The position numbers were made by a program, and so were the translations under genes. Shown here one piece after another: positions 34,501 to 49,500 of a stretch of DNA of 64,000 nt. The stretch is from Trogon surrucura (taxonomy: Eukaryota; Chordata; Aves; Trogoniformes; Trogonidae): NCBI GenBank assembly GCA_020746105.1, contig CM036633.1, forward strand, positions 13,190,501 to 13,254,500, given 5' to 3'. Positions within the stretch are counted from its first letter, which is position 1. Every line of letters starts with the position of its first letter. The notes below the pieces were generated by a model that was not told the origin of the DNA, searched no databases, and saw only the letters and a program-made list of their open reading frames with translations.

Positions 34501-37500
34501 GCCCAGAGCTCCAGCTGTAGTATCGATTGCCAGTGCTTTGACGAGACCTCTTGACTCCCACCAGCGCAATGAGTTTGCCTTTTGCTCCCGTGCCCAGCCC
34601 TGGCTCAGTGCTGTTTGTGCCGGGCTTCAGTTCTCTGTTTGCATTTCTGCACATCACTGGTTCTAAATGGCAGAATGGGGTGACATGAAATAATGAGCCC
34701 TGGCAGCTTTTCAAAGCCCATCGTTTCACCATTGCCACCTCCCTTCTTTAGGGGAATCCCTCAAGGAAATCCTGGTTACTTTTGACACCTGGGTGCTTGA
34801 TAGTGAAGCATGTTTTGCACTCCTGTTGCCTCTGACCATCTTGTAAGAGATATTCTGTGTACAGAACAAGGTGACGGTCCAGCAGGTGACATCTGGCTAC
34901 CAGCTATAGAGGTTTCTGAGGCATGAAGCCGAAATGTCCACCAAAAGTCTATTTACAAGTTTAATTTCCTCACGTGGGCTCGATGGATGTTGTTTGAACT
35001 TCCACTGAAATCAGCTTGCCTGACTTTCAGTGTCTTTAGGTCTTGAAAATCTGGCAGTGTGCTCCATCCAGTATTTCCCCAAATGAGGCGTTTCCCAGCT
35101 GCGAGCAGCTTGTTCACTCTTTTACTTATAGAAGCTTCATCCAGGATATGTTGTGTGGCCCGGCTGCAAATTGTTTAAACAAGGAATCGTCTGCATCGTG
35201 CTGGAAATAAGCTCTCCTCCTGTTGGGCCGGTAAAAATAGTCCACGCTCCCCTGAAAATATTACTTCTGGTAAACATTTTCAATGTTTCCTTTCACGTCA
35301 AACTCTCACGTTCTTGGGCAGGGTTCTGGATTTGGCTCGCAGGGTTCGATGTGCTGGCCAAGATCAGCCAAACTCAGTGACAAACTGGGTAAGTCTTGCA
35401 TGCGAGCTCTGTTGCAACACTGCTTAATCATTTTGTTTAACAAAACTTTTTGTTTGTTTGTTTAAAAATATCTTAAACTTTCCTCTAAATAAAATAGATA
35501 AAAAAGCTACCATTTTTCTTCACTGGCCATTCTCTTGTGTTGTAAAATCCTTCAGAAAGTAAGAAGGTAATTAGTGTTAGAGCATATCCACTTGATTTGA
35601 TGGTTACTCGTTAACGAGTGAGTAGGAAAAACGTGAAGCCACAGAGGAACAAGAATTCCTTCTGCTGCTGAGCAGGAACCTGCCAGTGCAGAATAACTGC
35701 TGACACCATTGCTGGGTTCCTCATGTGGGTCTGGAGGACTCAAACTGCCTTATTTTGTCAAATGTGGCAAAATAATAGTGGGTTTCCCTTGAAGAGGGGC
35801 TTGCTGACTGCTGTCCATCCTCTGAAACCGTCACCCTTGAGTGTTCTGGCTCTCAGGTGGGAATGCAGCGCGTACAAACTCCCTCCTGTGGACTTTACTC
35901 ATGTTGAGTGATGAACCAGCAGCAGCATAAACCAAGAGGTGTCGGTTCCTTTAGAGGTGTTTGAGCATCCTGCAGTCTAGAAGAAGGGGCTCAAAGTAGA
36001 TTTTAGAGCATCGCCCAGCAGGTGAGGCGGAAAATTGGAGGGAATTCTGGAAGGGCGATAAATAAGTGAGTGGTTTGTGGAGCAGTGGCCGGCTCCAGCT
36101 GGGCTTTGTAGGCATCTGTCAGGGTGTAGTGAAGTGAACGTGGCTGGGCTGCACAAGGTATAAATGTTATTTCTTTAGATGCCTCTGATACTTGTTCAGG
36201 TTCTGAAAGGCTGCAGATAGAAAGACGAGCTGAGAATGTATTTAATGAGAAGGAAAGACAGAAGGATTGATGCATTTTTTCCTATGGGATGCTAGCAAAC
36301 ATGCAGTGTTGGGTGTTTGCTGCTGCGTTTCCATATGGCTATTTTTAAAGGGGATTAGAATACTGGTTCCCTGATCATGGAGCAGATGGTGGCCCAGTGT
36401 CACTTCAGAAATGTGCCCCGTTTTGTAATATATGGACATGGTAACACCTACATTTGAGTCAGTTGGGCCGGAGAGGGGCGCTTTGGGAGCTGGACGCGGC
36501 GCAAAGCCTGTCCCAGCACCGTTTGTCAGCCTTGGGTTTCTTTCCAGCAATGGGAACCTGTTCATTCCAGATACACGGTCAACTTCTAGTTGAGATGATT
36601 TGGCTCTGAGAGGGATTTGACAGTGGAGCTTTGTTAGACCCTACCTACATATATGGGGGCCAATGGAGAGGAAACTCTTAGGGTGGTTCTAACGCAGGTT
36701 GCAGTTAACTGTGTGGTTTGAGACAGTAAATTGATAAGGTTTTTCTTTTCCCTGGGATTTCCGTTGCCCGGTTTACTTAACAGTGTTCTCGCAGTGCTGC
36801 CAAGTATTTGTGAACATACTGGGAAGGCCTTTTCACCAGCCCCTCCCAGGCTACACTCCGTCGTTACACAACTTAGTCTTTCTCGGTCCTTGTCGTGGTG
36901 CAAGGGCATTTGGGCACGGCTGCAGGGGCCGTAGTGACTGACCTTCCTGGTAAACCTTTTACTCAAAAAACCTCTCAGCCTTCCCAGAACCCCTTTGGGA
37001 ATTTGCTGCCGTGCGTTCCTGTGGTAGGAGATAGATGACGTTAAGCGTGGGCAGGGCTGGCCGGTCTGTCCTGGTATGATGAAATATTTTCAGTAAGGTT
37101 TTTTTTGCAAACCTGTTTCAGCCCCTCTGGAGCCAGCAGTGCAGACCCTTCTGCTTTGGGCAGTCTTGTCTAGAGTGTTACTATATGCAACTTAAAGCTT
37201 TTTAAAATTTTTTTATTTTTTTTTAGAAAATGGTGTCTTTTCCTGATTATCTTTTCCAGCTGGTCTCCTCAAACTTCACATTTCAACATAATCTCTTTTC
37301 TCAAGGACAGATTTTAAAGGCCTCTCTCCTCTCCAGTGCTGTTCCTGTGCCAGGTGGGATAAGCCAGGAGGAAGCAATCGTATTCTTTTTCAGTTTTGAC
37401 GTCGGTTGTTCCCGAGCTGTCTCCAGGCAGACCCTTCTTCTGGTTGCAGGTTTCCTGGGTCTCCTGAGAACAGCTGAGGCCAAGCAGGAGCCTTGTGAGC

Positions 37501-40500
37501 AGCTGGTGGCCGCGGTGGCCGAGCACGCAGCCCGTGCGTGCCAGCGCAGCCAGAGGGAAGGCCCCGGGGCTCCTGCTGCCCACGCGTCGGGCACATGAGC
37601 CCGTTCCCCGGATGGCAGGAGTTTGGCCTGGCCGAGCTCCGCCTGGCATTTCAGCTGCTCTAATTCGGGATGCGGGGCAGGTCGGGGAGTGGTGAGCCTG
37701 TCTGGCCGCCCTCGGCGACCTTGCACGTGAGGAGCCTGTGGGAGAGGAAAGCTCCGTCCTTCACGTCACACCGTGTGCTGGGGACAGGCTGCTGGTGGAG
37801 CAGGAGCTGGAGAGCTTACTGCCTCCCTCCTGTGCCTCTCAAGCACCACCTTGGTCCCATGCTTAGGAGGGATTTGGGGCTCTAAGAGTGTTTTGGTTTA
37901 TATGGCACCAGAGATGTTTTAGGGTGGACGTGCCCACAGTCCCCATGTGTGCTCTGCTCGAGGCTTTCTGCGGTTCCCCACCATGCAAATTCTCTCTGTG
38001 ACATTGCATTGTCTGGGAAAGGGTCCTTTCCCTCTTCCAACACCTTTTTCAATCTGGGAATCTGTGTTTCTGTAAGGGCGCTTTCCAGCAGCTAAAACAC
38101 AGAGCCTTTCTTCAGCACTGAGCAAAACTGCTCCGTGGGCTGCTGTCACCTCTCTGCCAGTCAGGGAATGAAACCAGGCGGCTTTGAGATCGTTTGCTTT
38201 GCTCTGAAAACTCACGTTCAAGGTGCCCAACACCTCAGCTGTGCTTGGTAACTTTGGCTTAATGCTTTCATTTCAGGGTGATATGGTCACAGAGGAGAAC
38301 CTTAAGTGAGCTTCAGCCCCTTTGGTCCTGAGTAGGAGCGTTTACACGGGTCAGACAGGCTTTGGCTTTGTGCCCTAGTTTGCTTTAGTCTGTGTTTTTT
38401 GCGATTCTGCCTGTCTGCATATCTGCAGATGGTCTGGCAGATCTTGAAAACTTGCAGCAGTTCACTTGCTTGGCTTCGTTTCGTCGTTTTCTCCTATGCC
38501 AGCTTCTCCTAGTGGTGTTCTAACCCTTGTAAACCACAATTATCATCGGCAATTACCTTCAAAGCCATAATTCCCTCTGATGCAACCTTGGCCTTCCTGC
38601 TGCTCCGTGCAAATGCTGTGGCAGCGCCGCGCAGGGAAGCTGCCTTCATCCGTTACTCAAACGGGTTGCGCAAATAATTTTTCTGTAGAACTCTGGCGAG
38701 AGACAGAAGCCAAACAGCGTTGCTGATTTTTTTTTCTGGGGTCATCTGGGTGCCTTGGGATGTGTGCATCCCCTTGGCCACCGAATACAACTACACAGTG
38801 GACATACGGTACTACATCTTTGCTAGCCAGCGTGGTTACTCTGACGGGGAAGCTTAACTTGATTTAGCACAGTGTGACCGGTCTGTGGCTCTGCATCTCC
38901 AAGGGCAAACTCTTGGCTGAGCAGGCAGTCGGTCCATGAGCCTCCCGTAAGCGCGGTTGTGTCGTGGAGGTGACAAGTTCAGCTTCCTCACGTGACCTTT
39001 TTTTCCTCCCCTATATTTGCTTTGTCAATGCATGGTTCTGCTGAGACCGTGTGGCCAAAAATGCCTGTCTCCAGCTGAGCATGCACGCAACGTATAAAAC
39101 ACAGGCTTCTCGAGTGCTGAAGAACTCAGATACACTCCTGCTGTGACCTGGATGATACTTGAAAAGGTTTGGATTATTGCTAAATGCTGGGCTTGGTTTG
39201 AGGGGGATGAGAAAAATATCAGACTTAAACTGTGTTTCACCGTATATTTCATCTAACGATGTATCTGGGAATTCTGAGGAGCTGAAAATTGGTTTTTCCT
39301 TTCAGAAGAAGGCTTCCTGTTAGATCAAAGGTTGCACACAAGCAATGGCAGCAGTGCCGGTGCCAACTGTTTTCATCGACAGTTCTTAAGAGAAGGATTT
39401 TTTCGGGGGGTGTTGGATTCTGCCAGGCTGGGGCTGCACGCTCTGTGCATGGAGATGAGCACTGCGGTAATGTTTTCAGAAATGTGAGGGGTTTTATTTT
39501 ATGCTTATTTCTTTTTCGATTTAACTTGAACAAGCAAGTCCATGTGAGGCACTCGGGACTGACCGCTCTTGCTTCTATCCCATGAGCACTGAAGGGAAGA
39601 TGCTGCTCGCACAACTTTGCTGCCAGGCTCGCTTTTGATGTACTTGGTAGCGTGCAAGTGGGCACATTATGTAAAATACATAATTGTCTGGGCTTTTATG
39701 CCAGTGGAGAGGTTGGAGCAATCTCTGAGTGCCGCTGTAGGCTGCTGAGTGTAGCTGTGGGCACTCCAAACTATTTTCAGATGCAGGGAGACTGAAAGCA
39801 ATCGCCTGCTCTGAGAGACTGCTCCTAGGCCTTTTGCTGGGGACGCGGTGAAAGGCAGCATCTTGTCCCGAAGAAACGTGGACGTGACTTATTTCCCATT
39901 AAGCACAAGATCGTCTTAAAATCTGAAGCCTGAGGTTTCCCCCACTGAAGCTTGTGGAGCTCACTCGCAGTCACATGAATGGACAGGGCTTTGAAAGCCC
40001 TCTGAAAATCCTTGCCAAAGTTTTAACTTCTCTTTGACTTCGCTCTGCCTTTCTCCTGCAAGCACTCTGTGCATGCCCGCTTTGAGGACAAGCCTGGGGG
40101 TGTTCCCTGGCCTGAATTTCCCTCCTGAAGTCTGGCGAGAGAGGAGGAGGACCTGGCTTATTTGAGATATGCAGGGATGTCCAAGCGGTGCCTCGCACCC
40201 GGGTGGCTCAGGGCAGGTCTGTGTCCTGCCCCGGTACCCAGAGGGCATTTGCAGGAGCTGCAGCCCCGTGTGACCTGGCTGCCATCTCCCCTCGGCTGCG
40301 AGGCTGTTGTAGGGTGCTCAGTGCAGCCTTTTTCTTAGGCTCTGTCTCCATCTCGCCATCAGCCCATCTCCAGGCAGCAGTGACCGCCCCAGCCTGAAGC
40401 AAATCAGCACCTGTGGAGGGAGACCCGTTTGCAGGGCAGGACATGGCCAGGCTCTGTTAAAATCTGTTAAGGAGATGCATTAGAAATGCAGCCAGGGAAG

Positions 40501-43500
40501 GCTCAAGGCAGGGAGCTGAACCCTCCTGGAGTGCAGGTTTGCGGTGTTGGAGAACTCCCAAGTTTTGCTCGCAGGGTAGAGCCCTCCTCTCCCTTATGGG
40601 TATTGCACCGCTGAGTTGATGAGCAAACCCCGTCTCCCTGGCATGGGGAACCAACGTGCTTTCTGCTGTGTCCTTAGCTAAGCCAGCCACTGGGCGAGCC
40701 CCCGAAAAGCCGTGGGCTGCCTGCCTGCCTTCCACAGGGAACTTCCCAGGTGGGACAGCCTGTGCTAGTCTTCCTCCTGACGTGTGTCTTTCTTGAAAAA
40801 GGTTGCAAGTGGATCCTGTGCTGCAGCGGAGCACAGGCTACCCACACAGCGATACTATACGTCTGGACCTGAGCAGGTTTGCACAATGCTGGCCTTGATG
40901 TTGCTGCACCTGTGGTGAAGAAGCACGAAATAAAACCTCTGAAAGGTGAGGGGAGGCGCTTAGCGTGAAGCCAGATGCAACGGGAGCAGATGCTCTTCCT
41001 TTGAGCCAGATCAGTTACAGCTGCTCAGTCCAACACTGGAATCAGCTCCGGCATCTTTGACCCTCAAGTAGTAAAATCAAAAAGGGAACTCTGATTTGCT
41101 GGTTTCCCTTTACTAGCTGAGCGCTCTGCTGTAAGGAATCTCGTCTAATGGTTTCACATGTCATTTAGCTCAAAGTGATGCTCTTGGTTACGATGGGGAA
41201 AGCAGAGAAAAACGTGTGGATGCCTACCCTGGGCACTAGTTCTCATTCCAATCCTTTCCCTTTTCTTGGCATTCTTGTTTCTCTTCCTCTTTGCACTTAA
41301 AAGGGGCCAAGTTTGCATAAAGGATCAAGCAGGGAATGCCCTTTCCGAAGCCACTGGTGGGAAGGTGCACTGCCCTGTGTGTAAGTAGACCTGAGGGCTG
41401 CAGAATGCCGAGGAAGCCAGGAGTATAACTCGGTGTCAAGAGGAGTAAATCCATTTTTTTAAGATCCAAGAGTAGCTTTTGACCCAATGTAACCACCAGT
41501 TGTGAACCCCCTGTCCTACATGGGGCAGGAGGCACAGAGCTTGTACCAGCAGGGCTCTTTCCACCAGGACCGTGTGTGCCATTGGAGCACGTGCTCACGG
41601 TTGTGCTGACACAGAGTGGCACAGAGTTACCCAAGAAATGAGGGTGTTTCTTTATGCATTTCTGCATCATGGGAGCCCTCCTTCTCTCTGTGTCGCTGGG
41701 GAAAGGGTAGCAGTGGTTACTTTTAGCTGGAATTCAGTACATATTGTTTGTACACTCTGGACTGTTTGGGATGTTAAAGAAGTGAGGTTTCTGTTCCCGA
41801 GTTAGACGAAGCCTGGCTGCAGTCCTAAGGGAGGACACAGCCTGGAGGTGATTCCTGGCTCCTCCCCAGCACCAAGTGTTGCTTTTCATTTGGCTGCACA
41901 TGCTATCAGCTGAGAGTGATACCACTATTCTTTCGTGGCTCACTCCCGTTTCTGTGCTGGCTGCCTCGGCGAGGGACCGGGGAAAGTGTCTCTTGCCTCC
42001 CTGGGTGTGGGAGAGCGCTGCTGTGCCGAGTGTGAAGTCACTGGAAAATTTTTGTTAAGTCTTCCCTGGGGAGTGCCACCTCGTTTGCATGGCTGAAGCG
42101 TTGTGTCACGTTAGGAATGGCTGGTGTGTACTTTGGTAGGAAACCATTTCCCTGGGGATGTGGCATTGCTGTTCCATCTCTGGGTGCAGCTCTTGGCTCT
42201 TCTTCCCGTTGATGCGCAGAATGACAAGGTCCCGCTGAACTGGTACCAGGTTTGGTTCGTGGAGGACCACAGAGAGAATAATGCAGTATGGGTGTATTTA
42301 TATATGACCTTGGAAAACAAGACAGCCCTTGACATCCCATCCCAGTGCATCAGATGGTGGGTATTTAAGGGCTGGGTATTGCTGCACAGCGACACTGGCC
42401 AACGTGTCCTGCAGACATATCTGCAGGCATAAGTGGATGTGAGCAAGGGGGCCCTGCCATTAATCCCAGCCCACTCTTGAGCCTGTGCACTCTCAGCTTT
42501 GGTTCTGTTGGACCTTTCTTGCCCCTCTGAAAGTAGCACGTATCACCACTGCACACGTTCGGTTGCTTTCGGGTGTAGTGACCTACATGGGGATGGGGAC
42601 TTCAGACTACGTTTTCCTAATCTTGGAGAACTTTAGTCCAGGATTGGATTTCTGGGATTTGGTTACTCTGTGCTTGGAAGGGCAGGTGAGGACATACGTG
42701 TTGTCCAAAGCGGCAAGTACCTCTGAATTTGCAGCGTCACTCTTACCTTGCAATGCTTGTACAGTGGTGAACATTACCTTGCTTTTCTAGGGAAGGCAAT
42801 GAACCTGGAGATTCTGTGAAAATCACGTACAGCGAGTTGCTGCACAAAGTCTGTCAGTTCGCCAATGTCCTCCGCAGCCAAGGTGAGCGGCTGAAGCAAT
42901 AGGATGGTGGGAAAGGATGACACCAGGGTTTTGGAGGTTGGGTTCGGTTCTTGTGTGGTTGCCAGCCTGTTGAGTAATTCTGGATGCAGATTTGCTCTGC
43001 AGCACCCTTGTGGAGATTCATCTCCAGCTCTGTCCTTAAAGACTAAGCAATGCTGGTCATGTCAGCTATACGAGAAAGAAAACTGTGCTCAACACTTCCT
43101 GCTCTGGGGATATTCCAACGAGCATTGGGCACCAGTTCCATTTCTGCCTCCTTCAAAGGCTGTATCCAATGAGAACACGGAACGTTCGTTACAGTCGTCT
43201 TACGAGAGCCATAGGGCTTGGAAGGCAAAAGCCACGGCTGGTTCAGGTCTACCTCCAGCTGAAGCTTTATTGCATACATATAAATGTTGATTTAAAATCG
43301 TCAGTTTCTTTCTGTATCCTGTTCTTTCCGCACACGACGTGTTCGTTTTGACAAACACCACGTTCATTGTCCCTCCGCAGGCGTGAAAAAAGGAGACCGG
43401 ATTTCCATCTACATGCCAATGATCCTGGAGCTGGTTGTAGCCATGCTGGCCTGTGCTAGGATTGGAGCTCTGCACTCCATTGTGGTACGAACCAGCCCTT

Positions 43501-46500
43501 CGCTTCGCTCTCAGTGCTGAGCTCTTTGTGAGGAGCAGCTCTTTGTTTTCGGGGGAGGAGCTGGAAAGATGGGTGCTGGCCATGAGACAAATGGAAACGA
43601 AGTTCAAGTGTTGCTGTTTCCCAGCCCTTTTCTGCATTAACTGTGGGATGAGCTCCTTTAGCTCTCTCCATCAGTGCCTGGTGGTATCCTTTATCGTGGG
43701 TGAACTGCACGGCTGTGGTTGGGCTTTTTGGGTTGGATTTTTTTCTGTTCTTGCTGACTGGGTTGTGCGATCTCTGTCAGTTTGCAGGTTTCTCAGCAGA
43801 GTCTCTTTGTGAGCGGATTCTTGCCTGTGGGTGTTCTCTCCTCATCACGGCAGGTAAAACGTGGATCTGTGCCCCTGGGCCGTTAGTGTTGCCTGGCTGA
43901 AAGGTCTTTGTTTTAAAAGCCAGATGCTTGTAGCTGTGCTTGAGCACTGTTTGCCACTTTGAGCAGTACAGTGAAGCATCTAAGCAGCCCGCCCACTTTG
44001 TCCTGTAAAGCACGATGTCACCAGCTGCTAATAGCATGTTTCCAGACACTTCTCATCCATGTTCCTCTTCAAAATTAGCCAGATGTTTGCAAGATGGGTC
44101 ACTGAGGAGGAAGTCCCCGTATGAGAATGCTCTCCCTTCCCAATTTCAAGGACACTTGTGCTGCAACTCTCAGCCCTGCAAAGCAAGGGGTTAAGAAAGT
44201 AATCTTTAAGAAGGGACATGTAAGCCCACTACATTTCCCCAGCTGGTTTTGCAATAGTGCAAAAAATAAAAAGTATTTTTATTAATACGTCCATGGCATG
44301 GAAAAAGGCCCACTGAACTGCAATCTGTGTTCTGACCTCATTGGGTTAATTCCCACAGAATATTCCCCAGAGTTTTGTGGGGTCAAAGTGGAACCTCTCC
44401 CAGGGAAGGAATTTCACCGTTTCTCTCAGCATCTGTTTCTCTAGGCTAAAAGGATGAATTTGGGAACTTTTCCCATCGGCTGCCTGTCTGCTTTCCCTCA
44501 CTCTCGTGCCTGAGCTCTGCTCTGCCCTCCTGAAACTCCTGGTTGCTTCCAGCTGTCCCAGGCTGCCTTGGCTGTGAAGCTCCTCTAATGTTTTCCGTGC
44601 CGTTTTGCAGATGCCTTTTATCGAGGGGACAAGCTTGTCAACTTGAAGGAGATTGCAGACGAAGCCCTGCGGAAGTGTAAAGACAAGTAAGTTTGGATTC
44701 CCTTGTAAGCAGGGCACTGCTGCTGGGGCCCGCTCTGGCGCAGTGGAAATGGAACTTTTCACAGGTGGGAAGATTCTGCAGCAGGTCAGACATGAGAAAT
44801 AATACATGCTTCAGCTCCCTCGTCCTAAAAAATATTTTAACTTTCCTTGTGTCCTTTCTGAACTGAAGGCCCTGTTCTGCCTCCAGTGCTGCCTGTAAAG
44901 CTCACGCAGGCCGAGCTTAGCCCCTGCCTGCTGAACAGCCTGATCTGACAGCTCCTGCCTTTTACAGGGGCTCCCTTTTGAAAAAGTGCATAGTGGTGAA
45001 GCACCTAGGGAGAGAGGAGACGGATGGGATGTGCAGCAAGTCTCCCCCTCTCAAAAGGCTGTGCCAGGACATACAGGTATGCTCCTGGGGGGATGGAATG
45101 GGGGATTTTATTGCTACGGGCCTGGGCCCAGCAAATCAGTTGGCATAAAACCACTGTGGTGCTTCCCTAGGTGCTCCTGTTCCTGTTTCCTCCCCTCCTT
45201 GCTGTTGTGTTTTGAGTGCTCTGAAAAATGGTTCCTTTTGATTACTGCTTGGTTCTTGGTATCAAGTTTTTCTCCCTGCTGCTTCCTTTAACACCAGCAC
45301 TAGCTGCCAGCCCACAGGACCGCTGAGCGCGCGGTGGGGTACGTCTTCCAAAGCCACTGGGGCAAGGGCAAGATTCTCCTCCACCCAGTGAAGGACCTTT
45401 CCTTCCTAGCCCTCTATCTCTCTCCCCTTTTGGCAAAGACCGGTGCCATCCTGCCCTGTAGTTGTGTCTGTGGAAGCAGGAGAGGAAAAACAGATTAGTG
45501 CTTGTGGCGGGGGTTCAGCACAGCCCCGCAGCACGACTGGTCGTACTCATTGAGGTTCTTGTGCAGAAGGTTCCAGGGGGAGGCTGAAGGGTTTCTCTTA
45601 CCCTTTGGTTCTTGCTGCTCTGCTAGTTCAGATGCTTTATTGAAGATTACTTTCCCTCATCAGTGTGTTTTTACCGTGCTGTTGGCTGGCGTAATGCCGT
45701 CAAGGTGTCTGTCGAGGCTGTGTGCTGGCTCTGTGGCCAGCTGGCCATGTGCAGGGCTGGCTTTGGTGTCTTCTGTGGAGGTGGTAGATACCCAGGGAAG
45801 GCGATGGAAATGGGCACGCTGTCGCTCAGGGAGCATCTCCTGCCCTGGCCCCAAGTCCGAGCGTTCTCCAGCCTGCCAGGACGCTTTCCCAGCAGCTGGG
45901 CCTGTGGGCTTCCAGCTCCCTGCCAGCAAAGCCCACGTGGACCCTTTGCTTTCTCATCTTTCACACCCTCTTTGTGGATTTTTAACAGGAAAAAAAGACT
46001 GAGAGCTCACAGAGACTCCATCCCAAGGTATTTACACACAGCACTGCCTTCCTCCTCCTTAGCACCGCCCCTCTGCTTCCACCATCCTAACTGCTCGGGC
46101 TCTGCACGGCCACACGTGGAAGCCTAACCGGGTTGTTACAGCCGTTGCACGCTAGCCGTAGGCACCACTTGCTGCTTGGCCGGAGCTGCCCACGGTTTCG
46201 GGGTGAATGTGGCACCGCCAGCTTCGCTGCCGGCAACAAATTTGCATCTGTCAACCCCCTGAGTGCGCAGCGGCGTGCTGACAGGGGGAAATGCGGAACG
46301 GCCACGATGTGCCGTCACTGTTGGGGCAATGGTTCGTCTCTCCGCCTTTTGAAAGCAGCTCTCGCCACGCCATTCCCTTTGTGGTGAGGCTGGCAGGGTT
46401 TGCTCATGTGTGGCAAACCTGGAGCTCCACACCCGGCGTGTGGACTCTGCTCGTCTCATCCAAGGAGCTGCGGCCTCAGCGCCCTGTGAAAAGGCAGGAG

Positions 46501-49500
46501 GAGGCAGGCCTAGCCTTGGGGGCTGCATGCCATGGGTCTGACCTTCTCTGTGGCGTGGTGGAAATGGAAATGGAGAGGTCTTTGAAGGAGGGATGCAAGA
46601 AAGCGTCTGCTGGACGGGCTGGTGTGAGCCTGCCTTGGGCTTGTTTGACCCAGTGCCTTGCCGGGAGCTTGCTGATGGGACAAACTTACGGAAACTGCTT
46701 CCCTGGGTAAAGCCAGGAGCCGTGGGGATCCGTGTGAGCTCTCCAGGTGGGCTCAGTTATGCCAAGCAGTCAGGCAGCCAGTGTCCCTGGCACCGCATGT
46801 ATGGGAGCTGTGTGCTGGGCCGTGAGGTCCTGGAGCCTCCAAATGACACATGAACGTCTTCAGGGCTGCGGAGTCACCGTGTGACCCTGTGGCTGTTCTC
46901 CCTACCTACCTGCACCCCAGCTGAGGGAGCTCAGCAAGATGTGCCTCAGCTTGGAGCTGCAGGGCTCGGGGTCAGCATGCCTGCCCTCGCGGAGATGCGG
47001 GATTTGGGGGTCTGTGCCGAGGCTGAGCAATGTCACCCGCTCAGCTGCCCCCAAGCTCCTCTGAGGAAAGGCGAGGAGGTCAGGCAGAGTTAGGTCCTGC
47101 AGGGAACTGTGCAACCCTGGAGAGGCAGCCAGTCAGCATAACTCTCGGGGTGACCTCTGCACATCAGCCACAAGTGTTGGTGGCTCTGTCACGGCCCTGG
47201 CATCCTCACGCTGGGTGGTTCCACATTGAAGGGGTCACTTCTTACTAGGGTAGTTACCTTAAAATCCAGGTAGTGGTGTGAGCCCACGTGTCCCTGTTTG
47301 GTTTGGGCTGTGCTGCCGTAGGGATCCCTGCAAGGTGTGTGGGACCAGGAGGTGTGTGGCCGTGCTTGTGCTGCTTTGCTGTTCGGCTGCAGCTCAGTGC
47401 AGCCCAGGAAGGCAGGAGGAGTGTGTTTGCTGTGAGAGCACAGATCAGCAGCAGCTGCAGGCCCTCTCCTGGCTGCTGCTGAGAGAGATTTATCAGTGGT
47501 TTGGACAGTCTGCTTCAGGTCTTGCAGACAGACCGCGTTTAAAGGTTTTCCTCGTGACTGTGGGCTGAGAAGAGGAACTGCTGAAGCAGGAGCTGCAGCT
47601 CTGGTGCATGGTCTGCAGCAAACAGCTCTGAGGCAAAAGCTGTGCTGTGAACGTCTGCTTCGATGGTCCATGATCGGATCAAGGTTGGAGCTGTGCTCCT
47701 TGTCCCCCCACTCTTGCTTTTGGGTGGTTCTGTTTCTAATCTTTGCTTTTCTCAGATCTCCTGGAACCCGGCCACGGACATGTGGTGGCACGAGCTGATG
47801 AGCAGCGCCAGCACAGAGTGCGAGCCTGAGTGGTGTGACTCAGAGGACGAGCTCTTCATCCTCTACACAAGTGGCTCAACTGGGAAACCCAAGGTATGCT
47901 TCCCCCCTCGCTGCCACGGGGCCAGGCTGAACCACAGTGACACCTCTGCTGAGGGAACTGGCAAAGGTCATGTTGGGAGGCCTCAGTAAGAAGAGGAGCC
48001 ACGAAGGAAAGGGGCTGTGCTGGTCATTCGTGCTCAGCTGCTGGAGCGATGATGTTCAGGAGGGTGCGGGCACTGGTGGGAGCTTGCCCTGACATTTGCG
48101 TGCCTTCTCCTCGTAGGGTGTGCTGCATACGGTGGGTGGGTACATGCTTTATGCTGCCACCTCATTTAAATACGTGTTTGATTACCAACCTGATGACGTC
48201 TACTGGTGCACAGCCGACATCGGATGGATAACGGGACATTCCTACCTTGTTTACGGACCCTTGGCAAACGGGGCAACTGGTGTGTTAGTAAGTGCTTGAC
48301 GGCAGCTGGGCGGTGCTGAGCTGCATCCCTGTGTTGCTCTGTGATGAGCGTTCTCACTTGCACATCCCCAAGGAGGGACATGGGTGACTGCCTGAATGCA
48401 GATGGGGAAGCTAGTGTGTGTTTGTGTGTGGCGTTCGGGTGGTTTTCAAATGCCCCCCTGCTTCTTTCCCTTAGAAGCACAAGCCTTGTGTCCCAGGGGA
48501 GACAGGGCTGCTGGGGGGTAATGTGAAAGCTGGATCAGGAGCAGAGGGTGACATTTTCACTGCTGATGCTGATTTGATAACCTGCATCTCCCTCCTGTGC
48601 TTGTATCTCCCTTGGCAGTGTATGGCTGTAACTTCGTGTACCAGTCAGGGAGCCAGAGGCCTGTGCTCAGGCTGCTGGGGAGTCCTTTTTGGCATTCTTA
48701 GTACTTTTGGTTGTGGGTCTGTCACTGTTGGGACTTCTTGCCTTGTACCATGTGGGTGGGGTCATTTGGGCTGGTGGGACTGTGTCGCCGTAGTAGCCAC
48801 CCATGTGCCTGTGCTGTTTCAGGGGGTCTTCAGGGAACGTTTGCTGGGACACCTGGGGTGGGGGGCTCCCAAATCCATCCCAAGAAAGCAGTAAGAGCTA
48901 TCCCTGGGCTGGGCTGGTTTTGCTGCATGGTGCCCCTGGCATTCCTAAAAGGACATCCCTGCTTGGGAAGGTGCTGTGGGTGGGTGGTGGTGAGGAATGG
49001 CTGCGTCACTGCCCTGTCTCCTGCTTAGTTTGAAGGTGTCCCCACCTACCCAGACGTTGGGCGAATGTGGAGCATCGTTGACAAGTACAAGGTGACCAAG
49101 TTCTACACAGCACCCACAGCCATCCGGCTGCTCATGAAGCACGGGGAGGAGCCCGTCAAAAAGTGAGTGCCAGTCCCCGGTGGTGTGGGGATCCTGGGCC
49201 CTGGCACAGCCAGGGGCTCCCAGTGGAGGATGAGGGGCTCCCGTGTTCTGTCTGAGCAGGAGCTTCCCCAGCAAATTTTCTGAACAGACCAGGATCATCT
49301 GTCTTCTGTGCAGCAATATGCAGGCTGTGTTTCTGCACTCACAGCACCAACTTTGTTATGGCACTTCTGAGCAGGTCCTCCCCTTTGTCCCTAAGGTTCA
49401 GCTAGGTTCAGAGGTTGCAGGTTCTCCCTGCTCCTCATCCAAATCTCACAGAGGTGTGTTGGGCAGAGAGGCCCCTCTGCATGCTGCTCCTTGGCCTCAG

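Larger units (their letters stand above)
25723..42790 (+). other. ACSS2: ACSS2 intron 2 (17 kb)
   Basis: A single intron takes up more than half of the gene. It contains three CR1 segments (28.2, 31.6 and 33.0 kb), an A-rich stretch near 29.70-29.79 kb, and small T/TG-rich tracts (26,280; 27,708; 35,448). I see no additional exon, and exons 2 and 3 join without loss relative to human. The remainder is unremarkable unique sequence. Confidence 0.85.

Noticed and set aside
45077-47755. Several 100-200-codon frames in ACSS2 intron 7
   Set aside because: Frames overlap on both strands, show no domains, and exons 7 and 8 join cleanly without extra sequence.
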